Shown here one piece after another: positions 5,442 to 11,832 of a DNA stretch of 11,832 nt. The stretch is from the NCBI GenBank assembly GCA_964556705.1, contig CAZKXX010000106.1:1-11832 (forward strand), in the 5' to 3' direction. The notes under the pieces are model-generated. The model was not told where the DNA came from and made no database searches. It saw nothing but the letters and a program-made list of their open reading frames with translations. The stretch's first letter is position 1; every line of letters begins with the position of its first letter. Source of the DNA: CAZKXX01 sp964556705 (GTDB taxonomy: Bacteria > Acidobacteriota > Terriglobia > UBA7540). Made by a program: the position numbers and the translations under genes.

Positions 5442-7172
5442 CTATCGTTTGAAGGGCCGGTTGGCGAGGATTTTCCCGCCCTCTTCGATCGTGTAGGTGT
5501 GGTTCGAGTCGAGGGAGTAGAGCGTGTCCTTATGGCCGCTGGGCCAGGTGATTTCGAGGGCGTCAGCGCGCGGCGCGCGGCCGAGGCCGAAGGTGAGCGT
5601 CAACTCGCTCTGCGAGCAGTAGCTCGAGCCCGAGCGCACGGTCTGCCAGCTCAGGCCGTTGGACGACCGTACGCGCACCACGGCGCCGATGCCGCTCCGG
5701 TTCGACTTCGTCCCCACGGTCTTGATGCGGATGCCGTTGTGCGGCTCTCCGCCCGCGTTGCGGTAGAGATAGGCGGGGCCGGCGTTGGTTGAGACCAGCA
5801 CATCAAGCCAGCCGTCGTTGTCAATATCGGCGTAGGCGGCGCCGCGCGCCACCTTTTCGCGGCCCAAGCCCAGTTCCTGCGCGCGGTCCTGGAAGCGTCC
5901 CTGGCCGAGATTTTCAAACAGGTGCGCCGGCTGCGCGAATTTCACCTGCGGCTGGATGCGCATGATGTCCGGCTCGATGTGGCCGTTGGCGACGAAGATA
6001 TCTTCCAGGCCGTTCAAGTTGTAGTCGAAAAAGAAGACGCCGAAGGCGAGCGTCAAGAGGCTGGCGCGGCCCACGGCGGAAGCGGGCGCCGCGTCAATGA
6101 AGAACCGGTTGCCCTCGTTGTGGTAGAGGCCCAGCATCTCGTTCGAAAAGTTTCCGATGGCAAGCGACGGGTAGCCGGAGCGGTCGTAGTCAGAGAAATC
6201 AATTCCCATCGCGCCGCGCACCACGCCGTCTTCGCTGTAGGCGATGCCGGCCTGGATGCCGCGCTCGGAAAACGTCCCGTCGCGGTTATTCTGATAGAGC
6301 TTGTTCCGTTCCGTATCGTTGGCGACCGCGATGTCCGGCCAGCCGTCGAGGTCGTAGTCAATCACCGCGACGCCCAGCGCTTTCGACGTGGGGTCGAAGA
6401 CGCCGGCCTTTTCCGTCACATCTTCAAAGCGCCCGTTGCCGAGGTTGCGAAACAGGCGGCCCGTATCGCCCTGGTAAGCTTCGGGCGTGCAGTAGGACTT
6501 GTTGCGGCCGTCGAGCGTGCAGTGGAGGTCGCCTTCTTCGGTCCACTTCACGTAGTTCGCGACGTAGAGGTCGAGGTGGCCATCGCGGTCGTAATCGAGG
6601 AAGGCCGCGCTCGACCCGTAACCCGTGTTGTTGACCCCCGCGGATTGGGTGACGTCTTCGAACGTGCCGTTGCCGCGATTGCGGAAGAGGCGCGATTCAC
6701 CGAGCGCCGTGAGGTAAACATCCTCCCACCCGTCGTTGTCGAAATCGCCCACGGCGACGCCCATGCCGTAGAGCTCGATATCGAGTCCGGCGCGCGCCGT
6801 GACGTCGGTGAATGTGCGGTCGCCGTTGTTGCGATAAAGCTTGAGCGTCGTGCGCCGGCGCTTGTGGCCGGGGAAGTCCATTCCGTTCACCAGCAGGATA
6901 TCCGGATAACCGTCGTTATCGAAATCGAGGAAGGCGCAGCCCGGCCCCATCGTTTCGGGCAGATACTTCTTTCCGAAAGCGCCGTTGTTGTGCGTGAAGT
7001 TGATTCCCGCCTGGCGCGTGATGTCCACAAACCGCGCGGGCGGAGCGCTTTTCGGCGCGGCGGGGCGCTTGGGAGGCGGCGTCTCGCGGTCGGCGGCGAG
7101 CGTCGCGAAAGTCTGGAAGATCAGCGCTCCCGCAAACAGGAGCGCGAGGTGCTTCGTCCCTTGGGTCTTCAC
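5442..7172 (-). CDS. Secreted FG-GAP/VCBS repeat protein with ASPIC/UnbV domain (CRTAC1-like)
   Basis: This 576-residue exported protein has a signal peptide at residues 1-27 (hydrophobic core 8-25, likely cut after A-T-L-A-A), then a proline-rich linker. Seven FG-GAP/VCBS calcium-binding loops of the D-x-D-x-D-G-x-x-D type follow at 83-91, 143-151, 193-201, 272-280, 328-336, 383-391 and 449-457. They should fold as a seven-bladed beta-propeller outside the cytoplasm. The fifth (D-Y-D-R-S-G-Y-P-S) and sixth (D-Y-N-L-N-G-L-E-D) loops have lost acidic ligands. The C-terminal ASPIC/UnbV domain (about 490-556) includes S-G-I-G-A, F-G-L-G and I-T-W-P-S-G. Cys218 and Cys228 could form a local disulphide. 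The start is a GTG at 7172 overlapping the stop of the cytochrome gene as GTGA, with AGGAGG about 12 bases upstream, so translation is coupled and the two proteins probably act together. The molecular role of such proteins is not known. Confidence 0.92.
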   Translation of the reverse strand: MKTQGTKHLALLFAGALIFQTFATLAADRETPPPKRPAAPKSAPPARFVDITRQAGINFTHNNGAFGKKYLPETMGPGCAFLDFDNDGYPDILLVNGMDFPGHKRRRTTLKLYRNNGDRTFTDVTARAGLDIELYGMGVAVGDFDNDGWEDVYLTALGESRLFRNRGNGTFEDVTQSAGVNNTGYGSSAAFLDYDRDGHLDLYVANYVKWTEEGDLHCTLDGRNKSYCTPEAYQGDTGRLFRNLGNGRFEDVTEKAGVFDPTSKALGVAVIDYDLDGWPDIAVANDTERNKLYQNNRDGTFSERGIQAGIAYSEDGVVRGAMGIDFSDYDRSGYPSLAIGNFSNEMLGLYHNEGNRFFIDAAPASAVGRASLLTLAFGVFFFDYNLNGLEDIFVANGHIEPDIMRIQPQVKFAQPAHLFENLGQGRFQDRAQELGLGREKVARGAAYADIDNDGWLDVLVSTNAGPAYLYRNAGGEPHNGIRIKTVGTKSNRSGIGAVVRVRSSNGLSWQTVRSGSSYCSQSELTLTFGLGRAPRADALEITWPSGHKDTLYSLDSNHTYTIEEGGKILANRPFKR

Positions 7173-10100
7173 TTTCCGGGTTTTCCTCCTGCCGAAACAT
7201 TTCGGGCCGACTGCGCGGCGCGAGCAGGCGCGTTTCCCGCAGGCGTTGCGGCCGGCGGCTGCCCACCCGCTTTCTGAAGGCGATGGCGCGCGGAGGGCTC
7301 CTCTGCCGAGCGCGCGTACCGGCTGCCGGCGGGAACCGCGGGCTTCAGCTTCTTCAGCACTTCAAGCGGCACGCCCGGGTGGTCGTGAATCGCCTGAGCT
7401 TCGTTGTTGTCGTGCGGGTTCTTCAGCTTGTACGGCCCGGTAATGGCGCGCGCGGACTCGTCGGCCTTGAAGCGCAGGTAGAGCTTTTCGTGGTGTGTAG
7501 CCCGCTCGTCGTCGTTCAGCCCGCGATAGGAGAGCATCAGGTTGTAGTGCGCCTCCAGGTCCTCAGGGTCCACGGCGAGGGTCTTCTTGAGTTCTTCAAC
7601 CGCCTCGGCGAAGCGCCGCTGAAGGAAGAGCATCCGTCCCAACTGGTTGCGCACCACGCGGTCGCGCGGATAGAGCGCCGCGGCCCGGGCGAATTCCTCG
7701 TAGGCCTCCTTGTATTTTCCTTCCGCCTTCAGCACCAGGCCGTAGAAGTAGCGCGCGCTCGCCAGGCTGGGATTCAGCTCGAGCGCCTTCCGCAGCACCT
7801 CGCGCGCGCCCTCGACGTCGCCTTCGCGCACGCGCACGCGGCCGATATTCACCCAGCCGTCGGCGTAGTCCGGCTCGAGTTCGGTGACCGTGCGGAAGGC
7901 GCGCTCCGCGCCCTTCAGGTCTCCCTGAAGGAACAGCCCGATGCCGTAATCGTTCCAGCGCTCGCGGTCTTCGGGGTGGAGTTCGATCTTTTCCTCGAAC
8001 GGCGGCGCGCCCCGCGGCGCAACGGGTAACCGCTGGACGGCTTCGGAAATGACGACGATGGGGACGTCGGGAATTTCCTTGTATTTCGCCGAAACGCCCA
8101 GAAGGTCGCCTTTGAAAATCCAGCGCCGGCTGTCGTAGTCCTTGGCGTAGGTGCCCGTCGTATCTTCGGGGTCGGGGATCCCCGCAAACGCCCACTGCGT
8201 GTTCCACCAGGCGAACTTGCGGTAATTCAGTCTGGCGTGCAGGGTGATTTCCCCGCTCGCGTCTTCGGGGACCTTCAGGCGGAAGTGCACGGTATCAGCG
8301 GCGCCGGGAGGAATGAGCCGCGTGTACATCACGGCGCGCGTGGCCCAGGCGTTGCGCTTGTTGATGGGGTTGCCGTGCGCGTCGAGCTGGAGCGAGCGGT
8401 AGAAGTGCGCGCCGGGCTCGACGGGCCCGCGGCCGTCGTCCTCGACCATGCCGCTCCAGTAGATCACGCGGCCTTTGCCGTCGCGCGCCTGGAGCTCGAC
8501 CCAGACGTCGAAAGCGTCCACCGTGCCGCCCGGGAAGAAGTGCCCGACGCGGCGCGTCCGCACCACCACCTGAACGCGCACCGTCTCGCCCGGCCGCAGA
8601 CTCGCCGGAGCGCGCCCCAGCGGCGCCCTCAGCTTCGCGGGACGCATCGCCACCGTCGGTCCGCCCATCAGCCCCGCCGCCGATTCTTCGCCCACCGCGA
8701 ACGTGCTCGCCAGTTGCGGCGTGTCGAAGCGCATTCCTTCCGGCCCTTCGATAGCATCCTCCTCGGGCAGCTCGGCGAGCGCGAAGACATCCACCGTGAC
8801 GGAGTCCTTCAGGAATTTCTCGACCTCTTCGATCTGCTTCGTATCGCCGTAGGAAGTCGGCACCGCCGTGTTCGCGGCCGCGAAGCGATGGTTGTGGACG
8901 AAGCCCTTGATGTTCCCGAAATCTTTCGACTCGGCAAGCGGCATGTGGCAGTCCACGCAGTTCTGCGGCTTGGGCGGATAGTAGAACGACCGCGCGCCCT
9001 GGCCCGAGACGCCGCTCGCCTGCCAGTTGTCGTAGTCGTTGAAGCCGCGCAGCCAGCGGTAGTTGTTCACCGGCACGTCGAGGTGGACCTTGTGGCAGGA
9101 TGAGCAGAATTCGGACTTCTGCGAGTCCTCCTTGTGGAACGGCTTGAGGAAGGCGCGGCGGTGCGGCTTGGGATTGAGCTTCACCTGAAAGTCGTGCAGC
9201 CAGCGCATGAAGCCCGTGTCCCGGCCGCCATATTCGGCGAGCGCGGGATATTCGATGACGAAGTCGCCCTGGCCCATCGTGGACTTCACCTGCGTAATCG
9301 CGTGGCAGGACATGCAGCCCAGTCCCGCCTGCGATTCGGGCAGGTGAATCATCTCGCGCACGTGCCGCTGCTGCATCTTGCCCGCCAGCACCAGCGCGTG
9401 GTCGTGGCAGCCGCCGCACCACAGCGACGACTTGATGCCGTTCAGGTCCTGCATGTACTCGATGGACTTGCGATACCACTGGTTGTTGAACGAGGCGAAG
9501 CGGTGCATCGAGCTCGACCACTGCCGGAAAATATCCTCGTGACACCGCTTGCAGGATTCCGAGTTCATGAAGAAGCTGGAATCAATCGGCCGGTTGTCCG
9601 GCGTCTCGGCCGAGCTCGGGAACATGAAGCTCTTAACGCCGCCGCCCTCGCCTTCCATCGCCAGCGGAGGCGTTTCGGGATTGCGAATCACGTGGCGCGG
9701 GTCGGGAACGAGCCGGTGATAGGCGCTCGCGGCCACGTAGAGCGCCGCCGAGGCGCCGACGACCACAGCGCTCCATCGGAATGCCGTCCGCAGAATGGCC
9801 GGAGCGTCGCCGGAACGGACGCGCCCGGCGACGTGCACCAGAAGGAGCAAGATCCCCAGCACCGTCGAGGCGATGTGCAGGTAAAGCGCCCAGGCGTTCG
9901 AGCGGAGCATCCCCACGTGCAGGAGCTGGAGGCCGGAGACCGTCCCGACGAAGAGCAGCGCCAGCGCGCCATAGCCCGTCGCGCCTCGCCAGAAAGCTCG
10001 ATTGCGGGCGACGAACACGGCCAGAAGGACGGCAACGGCGATGCCCAGGAAGGGATGGAGCAGACTGTTGGCGACGAAAAAGAGTGTGGGGTCACCGAAG

Positions 10101-10192
10101 GCGGCCAGGTAGGCGCTGTTGGCGACGAGGGCGAGGGTGAGGACAAAAAGGCCTTTCCCCCCGCGCCAACGCTCTAGGCCTTCCGCGTTCAT
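7169..10192 (-). CDS. Membrane-anchored pentahaem cytochrome c with TPR repeats
   Basis: This 1007-residue protein has a modular build. The N-terminal domain holds five predicted transmembrane helices (about 15-32, 38-61, 74-94, 101-123, 139-157), with Arg-rich loops placing the N-terminus inside and the rest outside. His46, His92, His106 and His120 lie in these helices and could bind haem b. Five covalent haem c sites follow: CKRCH (214-218), CGGCH (259-263), CMSCH (293-297), CSSCH (363-367) and CVDCH (412-416), in a cytochrome c554-like setting. A beta-rich domain (about 525-665) contains R-V-G-H-F-F-P-G-G. Five TPRs span about 742-912, and an Ala/Pro-rich basic tail closes the protein. It is predicted to carry electrons on the periplasmic face of the inner membrane, with the TPRs binding partners. 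The ATG at 10192 has AAGGGG about 12 bases upstream. It is the first gene of an operon with the ASPIC/UnbV gene. The substrate and electron acceptor are not evident. Confidence 0.92.
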   Translation of the reverse strand: MNAEGLERWRGGKGLFVLTLALVANSAYLAAFGDPTLFFVANSLLHPFLGIAVAVLLAVFVARNRAFWRGATGYGALALLFVGTVSGLQLLHVGMLRSNAWALYLHIASTVLGILLLLVHVAGRVRSGDAPAILRTAFRWSAVVVGASAALYVAASAYHRLVPDPRHVIRNPETPPLAMEGEGGGVKSFMFPSSAETPDNRPIDSSFFMNSESCKRCHEDIFRQWSSSMHRFASFNNQWYRKSIEYMQDLNGIKSSLWCGGCHDHALVLAGKMQQRHVREMIHLPESQAGLGCMSCHAITQVKSTMGQGDFVIEYPALAEYGGRDTGFMRWLHDFQVKLNPKPHRRAFLKPFHKEDSQKSEFCSSCHKVHLDVPVNNYRWLRGFNDYDNWQASGVSGQGARSFYYPPKPQNCVDCHMPLAESKDFGNIKGFVHNHRFAAANTAVPTSYGDTKQIEEVEKFLKDSVTVDVFALAELPEEDAIEGPEGMRFDTPQLASTFAVGEESAAGLMGGPTVAMRPAKLRAPLGRAPASLRPGETVRVQVVVRTRRVGHFFPGGTVDAFDVWVELQARDGKGRVIYWSGMVEDDGRGPVEPGAHFYRSLQLDAHGNPINKRNAWATRAVMYTRLIPPGAADTVHFRLKVPEDASGEITLHARLNYRKFAWWNTQWAFAGIPDPEDTTGTYAKDYDSRRWIFKGDLLGVSAKYKEIPDVPIVVISEAVQRLPVAPRGAPPFEEKIELHPEDRERWNDYGIGLFLQGDLKGAERAFRTVTELEPDYADGWVNIGRVRVREGDVEGAREVLRKALELNPSLASARYFYGLVLKAEGKYKEAYEEFARAAALYPRDRVVRNQLGRMLFLQRRFAEAVEELKKTLAVDPEDLEAHYNLMLSYRGLNDDERATHHEKLYLRFKADESARAITGPYKLKNPHDNNEAQAIHDHPGVPLEVLKKLKPAVPAGSRYARSAEEPSARHRLQKAGGQPPAATPAGNAPARAAQSARNVSAGGKPGK

Positions 10193-10256
10193 GGTTTCTG
10201 TTTTCCCCTTGGTTCGGTCGCCCTGTCCCCAACGCCTGGAGAGATATCCAGCTTAT

Positions 10257-10273
10257 CGAACGCGACACGTTCG
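10257..10273 (-). promoter_or_regulatory. Dyad, possible operator, upstream of the cytochrome gene
   Basis: CGAACG (10257-10262) and CGTTCG (10268-10273) form a perfect inverted repeat with a 5-base spacer. On the minus strand it sits between a weak TTGCAC (-35-like) and GATAAG (-10-like), 65 bases before the ATG at 10192. A protein bound there could block this promoter. Both promoter boxes are poor matches, so this is a tentative reading. Confidence 0.35.
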
Positions 10274-10300
10274 GTGCAACCCCGCGAGGGCATTTTGTCC

Positions 10301-10338
10301 CCATTTTTTCATACTATTCGGCGCCATTTTTTCTACTA
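10301..10338 (-). repeat. Paired direct repeats upstream of the cytochrome gene
   Basis: On the minus strand TAGTA-GAAAAAATGG (10338-10324) is followed by TAGTAT-GAAAAAATGG (10316-10301), identical except for one extra base. The starts are about 22-23 bases apart, near two turns of the helix. They lie in the 175-base gap between the thioredoxin stop and the cytochrome start and stand out as A-rich in GC-rich surroundings. They could be tandem activator sites or an A-tract promoter element. Confidence 0.5.
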
Positions 10339-10367
10339 GGGGACGGGTCGCCGGCGATCCTGCGGTT

Positions 10368-10910
10368 TCAGAAGCCCAGGTTGTTCACCAGCGGTTCTGG
10401 CGGCTTCCCTTTGCCTTCACCCAGCAGCCACTCCACACGATTCCGCAGGTCGCGCTTGCGGAGCATGCCCAGCACGCGTCCCACGATGCGCCCTTCGCGG
10501 TCAATGAACGCCGTGGCCGGAAGCGCCTCGCCCAGATCGAAGCGCTCCAGGTCTTCCGTCGTGCCGTCGAGCCAGATGGGGAAGTTGATCTTTCGCTTCC
10601 GAACGAATTCCGGGACTTTCGGCCGGGTGTCTTTCTCATCGAGCGAAACGCCAATGACGACCACGCCGGCGTCGCCGTACTTTTTCTGAATGTCCGCGAG
10701 CATGGGCATTTCTTCGAGGCAGGGACCGCACCACGTGGCCCAGAAGTTCAGCACCACAATTTTGCCGCGATGGTTTTGAAGACTTTGCGACTCCCCCGCC
10801 AAATCGCTGAGCGCGAGCGGCGGCGCAAAGCCGTCTGCGCGCGCGCCGGCCGCAAGCGCGACGGCAAACACGATCGCTGCCAATGCAGCCTTGACTTCTC
10901 GAAATCTCAT
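10368..10910 (-). CDS. Exported TlpA/ResA-like thioredoxin
   Basis: This 180-residue protein has a signal sequence at residues 1-25 (basic M-R-F-R-E-V-K, then an Ala/Val core ending A-G-A-R-A) and a single thioredoxin fold in the periplasm. The redox motif W-C-G-P-C places Cys61 and Cys64 in V-L-N-F-W-A-T-W-C-G-P-C, and the cis-proline segment is L-P-A-T-A-F-I-D (Pro131). TlpA/ResA proteins reduce disulphides in exported proteins, including the apocytochrome C-x-x-C-H sites before haem attachment. The pentahaem cytochrome gene lies next on the same strand, 175 bases away, which fits a maturation role without proving it. An alternative upstream ATG would add 27 residues of improbable, non-hydrophobic sequence; the ATG at 10910 was chosen because it leads straight into a proper signal peptide and has AGGGG 8 bases upstream. 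Confidence 0.88.
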   Translation of the reverse strand: MRFREVKAALAAIVFAVALAAGARADGFAPPLALSDLAGESQSLQNHRGKIVVLNFWATWCGPCLEEMPMLADIQKKYGDAGVVVIGVSLDEKDTRPKVPEFVRKRKINFPIWLDGTTEDLERFDLGEALPATAFIDREGRIVGRVLGMLRKRDLRNRVEWLLGEGKGKPPEPLVNNLGF

Positions 10911-10924
10911 GAAGTAAGCCCCTG

Positions 10925-10947
10925 AAAAAACCTTGGGGCGACCCCCA
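10925..10947 (-). terminator. Short terminator/attenuator before the thioredoxin gene
   Basis: On the minus strand TGGGG-gtcg-CCCCA (10947-10934) is followed by AAGG and six T residues (10930-10925). The stem is only 5 bp but GC-rich. It would end transcripts of the beta-barrel gene 49 bases after its stop. The T-run sits directly before the AGGGG ribosome site of the thioredoxin gene, so it may attenuate read-through rather than fully stop it. Confidence 0.45.
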
Positions 10948-10995
10948 GCGCCTTGCGTCGTGGATCGCCGCCTTTCGGCCCCGCAGCACATTGGT

Positions 10996-11736
10996 TCAGA
11001 AGCTGCGCGAGTAGCTGACGATCAAAAGATAGTCGGCGAAGGCCGCGTCCCCGTGACGCCCGTCAATGATGTCCGACGTGCTCCGCCGGCGGTTGCGCTC
11101 CAGCGGAACGGGGACGTTCACCGAGATCGAATGTTGCCCTCGCACGTAAACCACGCCCGGGTCGAGCGAAAGCACGTAGCCCGGCCGCCGAAAGCCCTCG
11201 CTCGAACCGAAAATGTCGCGGACGGGAATCCCTTCCAGCCGCCCGCCGAGACTGACCGCAAAGTGCCTTGTCTTGGGAACCGGATGGCTCACCCCCGCCT
11301 GGGCGAGGTACTGGTCCGGAACCGACATGATCGCTTCCGAGGCGCGCGACCGGCCCGTCGCAACGCCGTTCGTCGCCTGCGGATTGCTCAGATAGATTCC
11401 CGAAGCGTAGAGCGTGGCCCGTTTGACCACCTTGAACATGTCGGCGGAGGCCACGATGCCCCAGCCGCCGTCGCCGAGTTGGATGGACTGGTCCACGGTG
11501 CGCGTGATGTTGCCTTGAGTGGTGTACATCGTATCCTGCACGTCTTTCTTGCCGGTTGGCAGTTTGAGCCCGAACCCGATCGCGATGTTTTGCCGGGACT
11601 CTGTGGGCGGTCGCCACAGCCACGTCCGCGCCGAAAGTACAATATCCCCCAGACCCTTGCTGTGTGTGACCTGGCCGGTGCGACTCGACGTCCTCGAAGC
11701 GATAGTCGGAAGAAAGCCGGCCGGCCATTTTCCGGG
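10996..11736 (-). CDS. Outer-membrane beta-barrel protein, C-terminal part, probably frameshifted
   Basis: The frame is open from 11736 to a TGA at 10996-10998 (246 residues). It reads as the C-terminal two thirds of an outer-membrane barrel: S-K-G-L-G-D-I-V-L (26-34), L-K-L-P-T-G-K-K-D-V (57-66), D-Q-S-I-Q-L-G-D-G-G-W-G, F-R-R-P-G-Y, H-G-D-A-A-F-A-D-Y and a final aromatic Phe in S-Y-S-R-S-F, the signal recognised by the BAM machinery. I remember uncharacterised proteins with this ending from environmental bacteria, but no function is known to me. The first start codon in the frame, a GTG at 11541, lies inside the barrel and cannot be the real start. In-frame stops at 11737-11739, 11755-11757 and 11770-11772 block the upstream extension, while another frame stays open to the window edge and reads N-L-T-R-K-M-A near 11740. 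A frameshift near 11700-11740 is therefore likely. Confidence 0.68.
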   Translation of the reverse strand, partial: PGKWPAGFLPTIASRTSSRTGQVTHSKGLGDIVLSARTWLWRPPTESRQNIAIGFGLKLPTGKKDVQDTMYTTQGNITRTVDQSIQLGDGGWGIVASADMFKVVKRATLYASGIYLSNPQATNGVATGRSRASEAIMSVPDQYLAQAGVSHPVPKTRHFAVSLGGRLEGIPVRDIFGSSEGFRRPGYVLSLDPGVVYVRGQHSISVNVPVPLERNRRRSTSDIIDGRHGDAAFADYLLIVSYSRSF

Positions 11737-11830
11737 TCAGGTTTTTATAGTGCGTCACCAGGATCCAGCTCAACTTGCGCTGATGGATGGTCCGGAGAGG
11801 AGCTTCGACGACCCGGTGGAGGAGCAGATG
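11737..11830 (-). pseudogene. Probable upstream part of the beta-barrel gene in a shifted frame
   Basis: Only one minus-strand frame is open from the window edge to the start of the barrel frame: the one offset by one base. It reads R-K-L-S-W-I-L-V-T-H-Y-K-N-L-T-R-K-M-A, which suits a strand-turn-strand segment before the barrel sequence. The evidence is weak, because this frame is open for a long way by chance in GC-rich DNA. It is either the other half of a broken gene or sequence with a base-call error. Confidence 0.35.
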
Positions 11831-11832
11831 AG

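Noticed and set aside
5922..7277. Long plus-strand open frame (451 codons) opposite the ASPIC/UnbV gene
   Set aside because: The Val/Ala/Arg-rich sequence mirrors the repeated calcium-loop codons of the real gene; it has no domain of its own.
9134..10177. Plus-strand open frame (347 codons) opposite the cytochrome membrane domain
   Set aside because: The complementary strand has five haem sites and membrane helices; the plus-strand product is His/Arg-rich noise.
10911..10991. 27-residue N-terminal extension of the thioredoxin
   Set aside because: It would bury the signal peptide and runs through the hairpin and ribosome site.
11063..11773. 236-codon minus-strand frame covering the whole barrel gene
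   Set aside because: After about 11700 it is the wrong frame: the 246-residue frame shows the barrel motifs and the terminal Phe. Only its first part may be real.
1..11832. tRNA, rRNA, CRISPR arrays, insertion sequences or attachment sites
   Set aside because: No cloverleaf-like arms with a CCA-type end, regular repeat-spacer pattern, transposase or flanking duplication was seen on either strand.

Overview
The window looks like a GC-rich chromosomal stretch of a Gram-negative, respiratory, environmental bacterium. I would place it near Acidobacteriota. Two features suggest this: a multihaem-cytochrome/TPR protein coupled to an ASPIC/UnbV repeat protein, and extended -10 promoters of the TGCTATAAT type. 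The placement is an inference from gene content, not a demonstrated taxonomy. An outer-membrane beta-barrel, a lipoprotein/Sec-type export of several products and a periplasmic thioredoxin all argue for a diderm cell.

Left part (1-3114). The window opens inside the 3' end of a LUD-domain (LutC-like) gene. Next come a stand-alone two-SIS-domain sugar-phosphate protein without the glutaminase half of GlmS, and a small four-helix membrane protein of unknown function, all on the plus strand. A convergent minus-strand gene encodes a bacterial homologue of archaeo-eukaryotic release factor domains (baeRF-type). A 362-base gene-free, hairpin-rich stretch (3115-3476) separates it from the next unit.

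Middle part (3445-4936). An extended -10 promoter drives a compact plus-strand cassette: MNT nucleotidyltransferase, overlapping HEPN protein, then a DUF429 (predicted RNase H-like) protein. The first pair has the layout of a HEPN/MNT toxin-antitoxin module. Rough base counts show the HEPN and DUF429 genes are less GC-rich than their flanks, so the cassette may have been acquired. A convergent minus-strand pair of very small genes (5202-5348 and 4957-5205) follows; they overlap as GTGA and have their own promoter.

Right part (5442-11832), all minus strand, transcribed from right to left: a beta-barrel outer-membrane protein (probably frameshifted and cut by the window edge), a TlpA-like exported thioredoxin, a 175-base regulatory gap with direct repeats and a dyad, a 1007-residue protein joining a five-helix membrane domain, five c-type haem sites, a beta-rich domain and five TPRs, and finally a secreted seven-repeat FG-GAP/ASPIC protein whose GTG start overlaps the cytochrome stop. 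Together these look like an envelope electron-transfer or redox module; the substrate cannot be read from the sequence.
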